A stretch of DNA of 64,000 nt from JBAVVD01 sp049697115 (GTDB lineage: Bacteria > Acidobacteriota > Aminicenantia > Aminicenantales > UBA4085), in NCBI GenBank assembly GCA_049697115.1, contig JBAVVD010000095.1:1-64000 (forward strand), in the 5' to 3' direction. The notes below the pieces were generated by a model. The model had not been told where the DNA came from, ran no database searches, and was given only the letters and a program-made list of their open reading frames with translations. Every line of letters begins with the position of its first letter. The first letter of the stretch is position 1. Of the stretch, positions 8,168-16,839 are shown in pieces. A program made the translations under genes and the position numbers.

Positions 8168-9274
8168 TCATGCCCCATTTTCTTTTAAAATCCGTTGATC
8201 TTTGATCTGCGCAAATATATCGTCCATGATCCTCGATGTTAGTAGTATTTCCCTGTATGAGAGTGGTAAGGGTGCATTGCCGGCAATCGATTTGTAGAAA
8301 GACGCTATGAGCGTTTTCAAGGCCGCGTCATTCGGTAGGTGGAAGTCTCTTAGCATGAATTTCTTGAAGTTTCTCCCAAAGTTACCAACGTACTGTTTTG
8401 CGTATTCTAATGGGGGGACAAAGTATCTCAAGTAGCTCTTGTATTCTTTATTGCCTATCTTGATGAGTGTTTGATGTTCATCATCAACAATCAAGGAATT
8501 TTTCGGGCCATACAACCGGAATTGATGAGGCGCGGGACTGATTTGGGAGGAAAAAGTGAAGTAGGCGGTTGTAGAGTCTTCATCCCGGATAATGACCCTT
8601 ACTTCATCGACAATATCATTTTCTCCAATATTTTTCAGAAATGGACTAGTGAACCCGTGGGCAATGACCACCGGACTATTTCCTGACAAAAACTCCGCTA
8701 TCTTGCTGATGCCGTGACTGATAATATTCTGCAGCAGCGAACCGGGAAGCTTTCTTACCCAATGATCTCCATCGCCTAGAAGGGCTTTTGCATAGCTCGC
8801 GTCCGTAAAATCATAGCAGTAATGGCTCTCCATGTGAACTGGTTTGCCCCCTAGATAACCATTCTTTACCAATTCCCTCATCCGAACCATAGCATGAGTG
8901 AACTGGGCATTATGGCCCGCGGTAACCTTGAGCCCCTTCTGATCAGCAAGCCGTATTAAATCCTCAGCTTCAGATGTGTATAAAGTGAAGGGTTTTTCCA
9001 CATAAATATTAGTTCCAGCCTCCAGGCACATCTTGCTTAAATGGAAATGACTTTGTGGTGGTGTTGTTATGTGAATGGCATCGAGCCTGACTGAATCAAG
9101 CATTTCTTGTACATTCGCGAAATATCTCCCAATATGGAAACGTTCGGCCATCTGTTTGGCCATTAACGGTTCACTGTCGCATACGCCTATTATTTCAGCG
9201 CCTGGGATTCTTTGGATTTGGGATGCATGCTGATCAGCCATTTTTCCGCAGCCGATGATACCGACCTTGATCAT
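8168..9274 (-). CDS. Gfo/Idh/MocA-family oxidoreductase
   Basis: NAD(P)-dependent sugar dehydrogenase-like protein, 368 residues. The Rossmann motif GIIGCGKMA is at residues 5-13, and the family's EKP motif (YVEKPF, about 95) provides the lysine near the nicotinamide. The C-terminal Gfo/Idh beta-sheet domain completes the usual length. The ATG overlaps the TGA of the upstream SDR gene (ATGA), so the two are translationally coupled. With that epimerase/dehydratase it likely modifies a nucleotide sugar for the surface polysaccharide. The exact substrate cannot be read from the sequence. Codon use is AT-richer than in the 11-20 kb core, suggesting separate acquisition. Confidence 0.88.
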   Translation of the reverse strand: MIKVGIIGCGKMADQHASQIQRIPGAEIIGVCDSEPLMAKQMAERFHIGRYFANVQEMLDSVRLDAIHITTPPQSHFHLSKMCLEAGTNIYVEKPFTLYTSEAEDLIRLADQKGLKVTAGHNAQFTHAMVRMRELVKNGYLGGKPVHMESHYCYDFTDASYAKALLGDGDHWVRKLPGSLLQNIISHGISKIAEFLSGNSPVVIAHGFTSPFLKNIGENDIVDEVRVIIRDEDSTTAYFTFSSQISPAPHQFRLYGPKNSLIVDDEHQTLIKIGNKEYKSYLRYFVPPLEYAKQYVGNFGRNFKKFMLRDFHLPNDAALKTLIASFYKSIAGNAPLPLSYREILLTSRIMDDIFAQIKDQRILKENGA

Positions 9275-10362
9275 TTTTTTTTGCCCTCCACTTCCCGCAT
9301 ATAGTCAAAAAATCTTTGCAAGCCCTCACGCATCGTTATCCTCGGGCGCCACCCTAACAAATCTTTCGCCTTCCTATTTGAGTATCTGTTTCCTTTCCAA
9401 TAAACGGCGCATCCCCTGCGATTAAAGACGGGAGGGAGCTGCCCATCAGACCATTTTGAATACTTTTCCCAGAGGCAACAGAAGGAAAACCAGACCCGAT
9501 ACGGAACGGGTATCGAGAGAAATCGGCGAACATTGCGCTTATAGGATCTAAGAAATTCACGGCTTGTCGGGAGGTCGTCATCAAAAATATTAAAGACCTG
9601 CCCTTCTATCCCCTTTCTCAACCCGGCTAAAACGATAGCTTCTGCACAATTGTCCACGTACGTAAGAGGAATCCTGTTGTTTAGGCCCAGATGTAGAAAT
9701 ACTCCAAAGGCAGCAGTCCCGATCCTGTCGGTGATTTTTGCTTTCCCGGGACCAAAGACAACGCTGGGCCGAACGATCACATATGGCAGATTATGTTTCT
9801 GGGCATACTCAAGCACGATTTCATCTTGCTTCGCTTTCCCGTATGTATACGGCTCATATCGATCGGCCAGTTTAGTTTCTACATCACATGATTCGTCCAG
9901 CAAACCACCGCGCGGGATCCTCTCGTTGGAATAAACAGCGATAGAACTGGTATTGACAAATCGCTTTAGTGATTGCTCTTTTATCACGGCGTCAAGGAGA
10001 TTTCTCGTAGTCACCACAGAATTTAAGAAACAGCCGGAAAATGACTTTTCAACACCAGCGGCCAAATGATAAATGACGGACACCCCTTCTGCGGCAACTT
10101 GACACATATCACGGGAAAGCAAATTCCCCTTCACTATTTCTAAGCTCGCTCCGCCGAACTCCTTGGCGATATCTTCAAGATTCTTCGATTTACTCGTCGG
10201 TCTTGTTAGGCATCGCACTCGTTTGAAACCGTATGCCAGCAATGTGCGAACTGCCCTTGAGCCAACGAACCCGTTAGCTCCTGTTACTAGTATTGTTTCC
10301 TCCGGGTCTATGATAAAAGAGTTTAGATCATGGTCTGATAATGTCCCGCGATTAGAATCCAC
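9271..10362 (-). CDS. NAD-dependent epimerase/dehydratase (extended SDR)
   Basis: Extended short-chain dehydrogenase of about 363 residues acting on nucleotide sugars or related substrates. The N-terminal TGANGFVGS is the NAD-binding glycine motif, and YEPYTYGKAK gives the catalytic Tyr-x-x-x-Lys with an upstream Ser (NTSSIAVYS). A TTG at 10368 sits directly against the AGGAG. The GTG two codons later, at 10362, has a proper 6-nt spacing and is the better start. It is followed by an overlapping Gfo/Idh dehydrogenase. The late part (HxxRGCAVYWKGNRYSNRKAKDLLGW-like) matches SDRs of the 3-beta-HSD/GDP-sugar type, so its exact reaction is open. Confidence 0.88.
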   Translation of the reverse strand: MDSNRGTLSDHDLNSFIIDPEETILVTGANGFVGSRAVRTLLAYGFKRVRCLTRPTSKSKNLEDIAKEFGGASLEIVKGNLLSRDMCQVAAEGVSVIYHLAAGVEKSFSGCFLNSVVTTRNLLDAVIKEQSLKRFVNTSSIAVYSNERIPRGGLLDESCDVETKLADRYEPYTYGKAKQDEIVLEYAQKHNLPYVIVRPSVVFGPGKAKITDRIGTAAFGVFLHLGLNNRIPLTYVDNCAEAIVLAGLRKGIEGQVFNIFDDDLPTSREFLRSYKRNVRRFLSIPVPYRVWFSFCCLWEKYSKWSDGQLPPVFNRRGCAVYWKGNRYSNRKAKDLLGWRPRITMREGLQRFFDYMREVEGKKK

Positions 10363-10407
10363 TTTCAACTCCTACGTTATCAACTTACATACTTATCTCT
10401 GACCAAT

Positions 10408-10560
10408 TCAATATATAAAAAAAGCTAATATTTTGCCAAGATGGTCGCAATTCTTGATCAGGCATTTCATAGAAACATCATAACCGAAAACAGGACTAAG
10501 AACAAAGAGAAGCGGCAAACAGACTGTATAAATGGCAGTTGCCGCTGTAGAGATAAGAGT
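10408..10560 (-). pseudogene. C-terminal fragment of a family-2 glycosyltransferase
   Basis: About 50 codons whose translation (VCLPLLFVLSPVFGYD, then IKNCDHLGKILAF) closely matches the C-terminus of the intact glycosyltransferase at 27863-28780. The fragment has no catalytic domain and fuses upstream to unrelated GC-rich sequence. It marks loss of a paralogue or an illegitimate crossover. Confidence 0.8.
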
Positions 10561-11133
10561 CATTCCCCCGTTTTTTCGATCAGTTTTGGAGCTAATTTTT
10601 GCTAACATCTCACCGGAGATCACCTTTTGGGGTAAGGCTGGGGGGAGCCGAATATCCCCGTGGAAATCGCCGGGGGAGGTGATTGCGGGCCTTTCGCCCC
10701 TCATCCAAAATGCGTATCAAAAAGGAAACGTGGGGCCGGACCGCGGAGCGGTCCGGCGGGGATCCTCCCCAAGCCGCGAAGGAAAACGGTCATCGCCCAA
10801 AACGAGCTTGCTGTACGAATCGGCGGTCCTCATCGACGAAATCGAGAGCGGACCCGAGCGAATCCTCCAGAAACGCAGGGAGGAGATCACGCGCCAGCTC
10901 CTGGAGCGCATCCGCCCGGAGCGGGAGGATAGAGGGGAGCGGTCAGTCTGGAAAGAGAAAGCGATAAATATTGATAGGACGAAATCCTATTATAAAATCA
11001 GATACCCCCTGATTTACTTGTCTCGCTCCCTCAAGTAACCTACTTTTTGTCTACAAAAAAGAAAGCTTATCATGCGGTCATCCTGGAAAGAGAAAGCGAT
11101 GAATTCAGAAAGAAAGGAGTCGAATATTCCGTG
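10561..11133. other. Junction region with hairpin and 31-bp direct repeat
   Basis: No intact gene. A perfect stem-loop CCGGACCGC-GGA-GCGGTCCGG lies at 10736-10756, followed by a second GGGGA/TCCCC stem to about 10770, with no T-run. One plus-strand frame around 10805-10925 reads like a coding remnant (LIDEIESGPERILQKR) of unknown origin. A 31-base sequence beginning GCGGTCA and ending AAAGCGAT-AAT occurs at 10939-10969 and again at 11074-11104 with three differences. Composition shifts here from AT-rich to GC-rich. Confidence 0.55.
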
Positions 11134-12423
11134 ATGAACGTTCCATTCGTGGACCTCAAAGCCCAGTACAAGTCTCTCAAATCCGAGATCGACACGGCCA
11201 TCCAGTCCGTCATCGACAACACGGCCTTCATCGGCGGCAAGTCCGTCAAGGCTTTCGAACAGGCTTATGCCAAGAAGTTCGGCGTCAAACACTGCGTCAG
11301 CTGCGCCAACGGCACGGATGCGATCTACATCGCTCTGAAGGCCCTGGGGATCGGCCCCGGGGACGAAGTCATCACCGTTGCCAATACCTGGATCTCGACA
11401 TCCGAGACAATCACCCAGGCCGGGGCCAAGCCTGTTTTTGTGGATATCGACGAGTATTTTCACATCGACCCCCAAAAAATCGAAGAGAAGATCACGAAGA
11501 AAACCAAGGCCGTAATCCCCGTCCACCTCTACGGTCAGGCCGCGGCGATCGACGCTATCCTGCGGATCTGCGAATCGCACGGCCTGCCCATGATCGAGGA
11601 TTGCGCCCAGTCGCATTTCTCCACTTTCGATGGCCGGAAAACCGGGACCTTCGGGTTGGCCGGGACATTCAGCTTCTACCCTGGCAAAAACCTCGGCGCC
11701 TACGGCGACGCAGGCGCGCTCATCACGAACGACGACGCTTTCGCACGGAAAGCCCGGCTCTTCGCCAACCACGGCTCCCTCCAGAAACACATCCACGAAA
11801 TCGAAGGCATCAACAGCCGCCTGGACGCCATCCAGGCCGAAGTCCTCGCTATCAAGCTGAACCACATCGACGAGTGGAACAAGGCCCGGCATGCGCACGG
11901 CTTGAAATACAACGCCCTCCTCGCGGCTGTTCCACGGCTGAAATACCCCAAGCTGCGGGAGAACGCCTTCCACATTTTCCACATCTATTCCATACGGGTG
12001 CCCAAGCGAGACGAGCTGGCCGATTATCTCAAGTCCGAGGGCATCTCCACGGGAATCCATTACCCGACGGCACTGCCCTTCATGCCGGCTTACAGTTACA
12101 TGGGACATAAGCCGTCCGATTTCCCGGTCGCATATCAAGGCCAGAACGAAATCCTCTCGCTGCCGATGTACCCCGAATTGACGGACGAGATGATCGAATA
12201 CGTGGCCCGTGCCATCAAGGATTTTTTCGCAAAATACTTGACCCCCCCATCTATTCCATCCGGGTACCCAGGCGAAACGAGCGAGCCGATCATCCCAAGT
12301 CCAACGGCATCTCCACGAGAATCCAGTACGACTCCCGCGTTCAAAAATGCTTATAACGAAACAAGGAATCCCATCGGCTTTTCGCCAAGGAGCCTCGCAG
12401 GGATTCGGATAAAAAAGGTTTAA
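11134..12423 (+). CDS. DegT/DnrJ/EryC1-family sugar aminotransferase
   Basis: PLP-dependent transaminase that aminates a keto nucleotide sugar, probably at C3 in a WlbC/WbpE-like role given the adjacent dehydrogenase and acetyltransferase. NVPFVDLKAQYKSL opens the protein. CANGTDAIYIALKALG and VHLYGQAAAI follow, and the PLP-lysine region is FSFYPGKNLGAYGDAGAL (about residue 190). The catalytic body ends near residue 370, which is the normal length. The start is ATG at 11134 (or GTG at 11131), with AAAGGAG 11-14 nt upstream. Frame extension to 11047 is not supported. Odd feature: the last 55-60 residues are a tail that is really a frameshifted copy of an internal segment of the same gene (11984-12066 repeated at 12250-12332). 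First gene of the plus-strand polysaccharide operon. Confidence 0.93.
   Translation: MNVPFVDLKAQYKSLKSEIDTAIQSVIDNTAFIGGKSVKAFEQAYAKKFGVKHCVSCANGTDAIYIALKALGIGPGDEVITVANTWISTSETITQAGAKPVFVDIDEYFHIDPQKIEEKITKKTKAVIPVHLYGQAAAIDAILRICESHGLPMIEDCAQSHFSTFDGRKTGTFGLAGTFSFYPGKNLGAYGDAGALITNDDAFARKARLFANHGSLQKHIHEIEGINSRLDAIQAEVLAIKLNHIDEWNKARHAHGLKYNALLAAVPRLKYPKLRENAFHIFHIYSIRVPKRDELADYLKSEGISTGIHYPTALPFMPAYSYMGHKPSDFPVAYQGQNEILSLPMYPELTDEMIEYVARAIKDFFAKYLTPPSIPSGYPGETSEPIIPSPTASPRESSTTPAFKNAYNETRNPIGFSPRSLAGIRIKKV
12250..12332 (+). repeat. Degenerate duplicate of 11984-12066
   Basis: Eighty-three bases aligning without gaps to the aminotransferase coding segment at 11984-12066, with roughly a dozen to fifteen substitutions by eye, mainly transitions. 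The copy is read in a different frame, which produces the Pro/Ser/Thr-rich C-terminal tail of the aminotransferase. It is best explained as the residue of a second aminotransferase copy deleted by recombination. Confidence 0.8.
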
Positions 12424-12437
12424 GGGAGTAAGCAAAC

Positions 12438-13454
12438 ATGATCAATATCGGAGTTGTCGGATACGGGTACTGGGGGCCCAACGTGGCCAGGAATTTCAAT
12501 TCCTGCCCAGGGGCCAGGCTGACCTCAATCAGCGATATCTTGAAAAAGCGCCTCGATATGGCGCAATCCCATTATCCCTTCATCAAGGGGTACCAGAACC
12601 ACCGGGAGCTCATCCGGGCCAAGGACGTGGACGCCGTGGCCATCGTCACGCCGGTTTTCACGCATTATGCGCTGGCCCGGGAGGCGCTTCTCGCGGGGAA
12701 GCATATCTTCGTCGAGAAGCCGTTCACCTCGACGAGCGCCCAAGCTCAGAGGCTCATCGACCTCGCGGCCCGGAAGGGCCTCAAGATCATGGTCGACCAC
12801 ACCTTTCTCTTCACGGGCGCCGTGAGAAAAATGCGGGCTGTCATCGATTCGGGCGAGCTGGGGAATCTGTTTTTTTATGATTCCGTGCGGGTCAACCTGG
12901 GCCTTTTCCAGCACGACGTCAACGTCATCTGGGACCTGGCCCCGCATGACCTCTCGATCATGGATTACCTCATCAAGGACAAGCCCGTTTCCGTATCCGC
13001 CCAGGGTGAAGCCCATTACGCCGGTGGACTCAAGGATATAGCCTACATCAGCCTCCAATTCGGGAAATCGAACCTCATCGCCCATTTCCATGTCAACTGG
13101 CTCAGTCCGGTGAAGATCCGGAGCACCCTGATCAGCGGCGACAAGAAAATGCTCGTCTGGGATGACATTTCTTCCGACGAGAAAATCAAGATCTACGACC
13201 GAGGCGTCGATTTTTACGGGCAAAACAACAAAAATGGGATCCACAAGCTTCTTGTCAGTTACCGGTCCGGCGACATATACATCCCGAAAATCGAAAACTC
13301 CGAGGCCTTGCGGGTGGAGGTCCAGTATTTCGCCCAGTGTCTCGAGAAAAACGAGGAGCCGTTCAACAACGGCCAAGCCGGCCTCCAGGTCGTCCGCCTC
13401 CTCGAAGCCGCGGTCCTGTCTATCAAGAGCGGCGGCCGGAAAATCAAGCTGTAA
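12438..13454 (+). CDS. Gfo/Idh/MocA dehydrogenase of aminosugar synthesis (WlbA/WbpB-like)
   Basis: 338-residue NAD-dependent dehydrogenase. The Rossmann motif GVVGYGYWGPN is at residues 4-14 and the EKPF motif is near 95. The long helix RLIDLAARKGLKIMVDHTFLF followed by a WDLAPHD motif (about 175) is typical of the subgroup that oxidises C3 of UDP-GlcNAc-type sugars for later amination. It starts 14 nt after the aminotransferase and is followed by the acetyltransferase. This gene order is seen for wlbA/wlbB/wlbC-type loci making di- or mono-N-acetylated aminosugars. The sugar (2,3-diacetamido or 3-acetamido type) is inferred from the trio, not proven. Confidence 0.9.
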   Translation: MINIGVVGYGYWGPNVARNFNSCPGARLTSISDILKKRLDMAQSHYPFIKGYQNHRELIRAKDVDAVAIVTPVFTHYALAREALLAGKHIFVEKPFTSTSAQAQRLIDLAARKGLKIMVDHTFLFTGAVRKMRAVIDSGELGNLFFYDSVRVNLGLFQHDVNVIWDLAPHDLSIMDYLIKDKPVSVSAQGEAHYAGGLKDIAYISLQFGKSNLIAHFHVNWLSPVKIRSTLISGDKKMLVWDDISSDEKIKIYDRGVDFYGQNNKNGIHKLLVSYRSGDIYIPKIENSEALRVEVQYFAQCLEKNEEPFNNGQAGLQVVRLLEAAVLSIKSGGRKIKL

Positions 13455-13464
13455 AGAAGCGCCC

Positions 13465-13944
13465 ATGGAATACTGCCGCATCGCGCCCGACGTCAAGCTG
13501 GGAAAGGACGTCAGGATCTTCGCGTTCGTCAACCTCTACGGATGCACGATCGGAGACAACGCGAAGGTCGGGGCCTTCGTCGAGATCCAGAAAAATGCCG
13601 TCATCGGCCGGAACTGCAAGATTTCTTCCCACACCTTCATCTGCGAAGGGGTGACGATCGAGGACGACGTCTTCATCGGCCATAACGTCACGTTCATCAA
13701 CGACATGTACCCCCGGTCGACGGTTCCCGGCGGGATCCTCCAGACGGAAGCCGACTGGAAGGTCATCCCGACCTTCATCAGGAAAAGGGCGTCCGTCGGC
13801 TCGAGTGCGACCATCCTGGCTGGTGTTACGATCGGCGAGGGAGCGATCGTTGGAGCCGGCGCCGTCGTCACCAGGGACGTCCCGGCGTGGACGATCGTCG
13901 CCGGAAATCCCGCCCGGGTCTTGAGAAAAATCGAAGACCGTTAG
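13465..13944 (+). CDS. Left-handed beta-helix N-acetyltransferase (WlbB/WbpD-like)
   Basis: 159-residue hexapeptide-repeat acetyltransferase. Repeated I-G-x-x-x-x units (CTIGDNAKVGAF, VIGRNCKISS, VTIEDDVFIGHNV, TIGEGAIVGAGAVVTRDVP) build the beta-helix, and the His in FIGHNVTFINDMYPR is the expected catalytic base. The C-terminal VAGNPARVLRKIE cap is typical of WbpD/VatB-like enzymes. It would acetylate the new amino group made by the neighbouring aminotransferase, using acetyl-CoA. The ATG at 13465 begins the hexapeptide homology, 10 nt after the dehydrogenase. An in-frame extension upstream to 13162 overlaps the dehydrogenase and is rejected. Confidence 0.92.
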   Translation: MEYCRIAPDVKLGKDVRIFAFVNLYGCTIGDNAKVGAFVEIQKNAVIGRNCKISSHTFICEGVTIEDDVFIGHNVTFINDMYPRSTVPGGILQTEADWKVIPTFIRKRASVGSSATILAGVTIGEGAIVGAGAVVTRDVPAWTIVAGNPARVLRKIEDR

Positions 13945-13991
13945 ATAATAGCAGGAGAACAAAACTTCAGAAGTGCTGAGAACTTGAGACG

Positions 13992-15398
13992 ATGTTAAAA
14001 GAAAAAGAGACCGTCCTCCGCCGGTTTATGCTTGTCGTGGACGGCCTCGTCGTGGCCCTGGCCTACCTGACTACCTTCCTGCTACGGGATATCATACGGG
14101 AATCCGATATTACCTTGCGGAATTACGTTATATCCGTTTTCCTGGCCGCTCCCCTCTGGGGACTGACGCTCTACGCGAACGGCATGTTCCTCTCGATGCG
14201 GACGCGTTCGTACCTGGAAATCGTCTGGGCCATCGTTAAATCGGCCGCCCTGACCTTTCTCGCGTTCGGCACGTTCATCTTCCTCCTCAGACTCACATTC
14301 ATAAACAGGCTCTTTTTCCTTCTCTCCGCCGGCCTGAGCTTCCTGTTCATCCTTATCGAAAAAACCGTCCTATTTATGATCGCCCACTATGTCCGCCGCC
14401 AGAGTTTAAACACTCGGCGATTGCTGATCGTCGGGACCGGCCGGCGGGCCATCGAGTTCATCAGAAAGGTTGACCGTCACCCGGAGTGGGGCTTCGAAAT
14501 CCTGGGGGCTATCGACGACGAACCAGCCCGGGGTGTTCGCCAGGTCGACAGGCTGAAAGTCATCGGCACGCTCGAGGACATCCCGCGGATCTTCCACGGC
14601 GACGCCGTGGACGAGGTCGTCTTTGTCGTCCCCAGGTCGCGTTTGAACGCGCTCCATGGAGCGATCGACGACTGCGAAACCGAGGGCATCGTCGTGACGA
14701 TCGCCGTCGACCTCTTCGACATGCGGCTCGCGAAATCCTCCGTCACCGAGCTCGATGGACTCCCCCTTCTCCACTTCAAAACGACTCATACCAAGGAGTG
14801 GCAGCTTTTCATCAAGCGGATATTCGACTTCGTGGCCTCCGGTCTGGGCATCCTGATCCTGGGACCTATTCTGATCATCGTCACCATTCTCATCAAAGTA
14901 ACCTCGCCTGGGCCTGTCTTTTTCAAGCACTCCCGACTGGGACTTCACGGCCGGATGTTCACGTTGTACAAATTCCGGACCATGCGGGTAGGAGCCCATG
15001 ATGTTTTGTGCCAAGTCAAAGACCTCAACGATATGACCATGCCGGAATTCCGGGAAAAGAAGATACAGTGGATAACTCCACTTGGCCGATTCTTGAGGAA
15101 ATTCAGCATCGACGAGCTGCCCCAGCTATTCAACGTCTTTATCGGACACATGAGCCTCGTCGGTCCGCGTCCGACGGTCCCGGACGAGGTCGAGAAATAC
15201 AAAGCCTGGCAGCGCCGCCGCTTCTCGATGAAACCCGGGATTACGTGCCTATGGCAGGCCAGTGGAAGAAACAAGATCGCATTCGAAGACTGGATGAAGC
15301 TGGATCTCGAGTACCTGGACAACTGGTCTCTGAGGCTGGATTTCAAGATCCTCATGAGGACGATCCCAGTGGTCCTTTTCGGCATCGGGGCTTATTGA
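13992..15398 (+). CDS. Polyprenyl glycosylphosphotransferase (WbaP/WcaJ type)
   Basis: Initiates repeat-unit synthesis by moving a sugar-1-phosphate from a nucleotide sugar to undecaprenyl phosphate. About four N-terminal membrane helices (residues 10-135) are followed by a Rossmann-like CoA-binding_3 domain (LLIVGTGRRAIEFIRKV, about 143). Next come a further hydrophobic segment and the catalytic Bac_transf domain: KRIFDFVASGLGILILGP, TLYKFRTM, the acidic FSIDELPQLFNVF and GHMSLVGPRP. KPGITCLWQASGRN closes the catalytic domain. 468 residues is the usual length for the large WcaJ-like form. It is the fourth gene of the plus-strand operon, and the neighbouring aminosugar trio suggests its own donor could be that sugar. 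Confidence 0.95.
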   Translation: MLKEKETVLRRFMLVVDGLVVALAYLTTFLLRDIIRESDITLRNYVISVFLAAPLWGLTLYANGMFLSMRTRSYLEIVWAIVKSAALTFLAFGTFIFLLRLTFINRLFFLLSAGLSFLFILIEKTVLFMIAHYVRRQSLNTRRLLIVGTGRRAIEFIRKVDRHPEWGFEILGAIDDEPARGVRQVDRLKVIGTLEDIPRIFHGDAVDEVVFVVPRSRLNALHGAIDDCETEGIVVTIAVDLFDMRLAKSSVTELDGLPLLHFKTTHTKEWQLFIKRIFDFVASGLGILILGPILIIVTILIKVTSPGPVFFKHSRLGLHGRMFTLYKFRTMRVGAHDVLCQVKDLNDMTMPEFREKKIQWITPLGRFLRKFSIDELPQLFNVFIGHMSLVGPRPTVPDEVEKYKAWQRRRFSMKPGITCLWQASGRNKIAFEDWMKLDLEYLDNWSLRLDFKILMRTIPVVLFGIGAY

Positions 15399-15443
15399 AG
15401 GCCACTATGATCGCTCAAAGTGCAATAAGGAAATAAAAGCAAA

Positions 15444-16775
15444 ATGAGAAAAAAAAGCAAGATGAAGGCTAACGAAGGATTGATTATTGCCGTAACCGCG
15501 GTTATCTTCTCCGTTTTACTGTTCCCCGGCCGATCCTTTGGGTGGGGGAAAACCTGGTTGGGAGCAAATCTAGAACAAATCGTCAATGCGGCACACTGGA
15601 AGATGGGGTCCTTCAGATACAATGCCGCCTTCCGGCTCACCAACGCAGGCTATGATTCCGACATTTACTTCGGTAGTACCCTGAATCCGGTCCCCGATTA
15701 CACCTTCACAGCGGGGCCCGAAGTTCGCGTTTACCTTCTTTTAAAGAAAGGAATCGTCTTCGACATATCCGAGATTCCACAGTACGTGTTTTACCTTTAC
15801 ACAAAGCAAGCTAGGGCCTTGAATAACGCATTCCGGGGCCAGGTCCATTTCGCCCTCGAAAGGTTGTACTTCCAGGCCGGCGGAGGATTGATAAACGCCA
15901 AGGAACGCATTAGCACGGAATTGAACATCCCCGTCCGGCGCAAGCAGAACGACCTCGCGGGACAGGCTTTTTGGCAGATTTCCGAAGGGTCGGCAGTCGC
16001 ATTACAATACAGGTCATTCACCTTTGAATACGAGAACCCTACAGACGGAAGTATCAATCTTCGGGAGAACCTCAACAGAAAGTCAAGTTACATTAACTTC
16101 GCGGCCTACCTCCAGCTTGTCTCGGGGACGAGGTTTTACCTGGACGCAGAATACGGGTCATTTGTTTTTAGGGAACCCATATCGAGCTTCAAAGACTCCC
16201 GGAGCTACAGCATCTTCGGGGGGGTCGAATTCTTGCCGGCACAGGCGGACAAAGAACAAATAAGAGGTATCCAGGGGAGAATCAATCTGGGATACAAGAG
16301 CTTTGATATCCTCGACCCCCAGCTAAAAGACTACAAAGGTCTGGTCGGTAATACGAGTATCGCCATAAATATTATTAAATTTACAACGCTCCGCGGAGTA
16401 TTTGCCCGGGATATCCAATTCTCCGTCTATTCAGACATCCCTTATTATATCCAAACAGTCTACGGGGCGGGTTTTTCTCGCGCCTTCACGAGCAGAATCA
16501 ATTTAACCTATGACCTCTCCTTCAGCCGGAATGATTATGCGCAACTTGAAGACAACGGATCTAGGGGAGCAAGGCTGGATAAGTATATAACCCATGTTTT
16601 TGGACTCGGCTTCAAGCTGAGGAAAGATCTCGAACTCAACTTGATGGCGAGCCTCAGCACGAGGAGCTCGAATCTTGTCGAGGAGGTCAATCACCGCAAC
16701 TTTATCGGTTTCAATCTGACATACGGCTATTCCCCTGGCGGCATTTCCATGCTTGCGAGCCCATTTTCTCGATAG
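15444..16775 (+). CDS. Outer-membrane beta-barrel protein of the EPS export operon
   Basis: 443 residues. A signal peptide (GLIIAVTAVIFSVLLFPGRSFG, cleaved near residue 33) is followed by many amphipathic strands with aromatic ends, such as FRYNAAFRL, SAVALQYRSFTFEY, TRFYLDAEYGSF, RINLTYDLSFSRNDY and FIGFNLTYGYS. Similar barrel proteins (outer-membrane beta-barrel 2 type) sit between priming transferases and wza-like genes in exopolysaccharide operons, where they are thought to help secretion or anchoring. AAGGA stands about 12 nt ahead of ATG. No enzymatic motif is visible. Function is by context. Confidence 0.8.
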   Translation: MRKKSKMKANEGLIIAVTAVIFSVLLFPGRSFGWGKTWLGANLEQIVNAAHWKMGSFRYNAAFRLTNAGYDSDIYFGSTLNPVPDYTFTAGPEVRVYLLLKKGIVFDISEIPQYVFYLYTKQARALNNAFRGQVHFALERLYFQAGGGLINAKERISTELNIPVRRKQNDLAGQAFWQISEGSAVALQYRSFTFEYENPTDGSINLRENLNRKSSYINFAAYLQLVSGTRFYLDAEYGSFVFREPISSFKDSRSYSIFGGVEFLPAQADKEQIRGIQGRINLGYKSFDILDPQLKDYKGLVGNTSIAINIIKFTTLRGVFARDIQFSVYSDIPYYIQTVYGAGFSRAFTSRINLTYDLSFSRNDYAQLEDNGSRGARLDKYITHVFGLGFKLRKDLELNLMASLSTRSSNLVEEVNHRNFIGFNLTYGYSPGGISMLASPFSR

Positions 16776-16839
16776 ACGTGATCCCTTTGGGCTTGACTCA
16801 AAGTCCCGCCTGAGTTACGATAGAAAGGATTATTTTATA

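Noticed and set aside
11014..12435. 473-codon minus-strand frame opposite the DegT aminotransferase
   Set aside because: Typical antisense frame of a GC-rich gene (Asp/Val/Gly-rich); no motif, no RBS.
13162..13464. Upstream extension of the hexapeptide acetyltransferase
   Set aside because: Overlaps the dehydrogenase in another frame and encodes Ser/Arg-rich nonsense; hexapeptide homology begins at ATG 13465.
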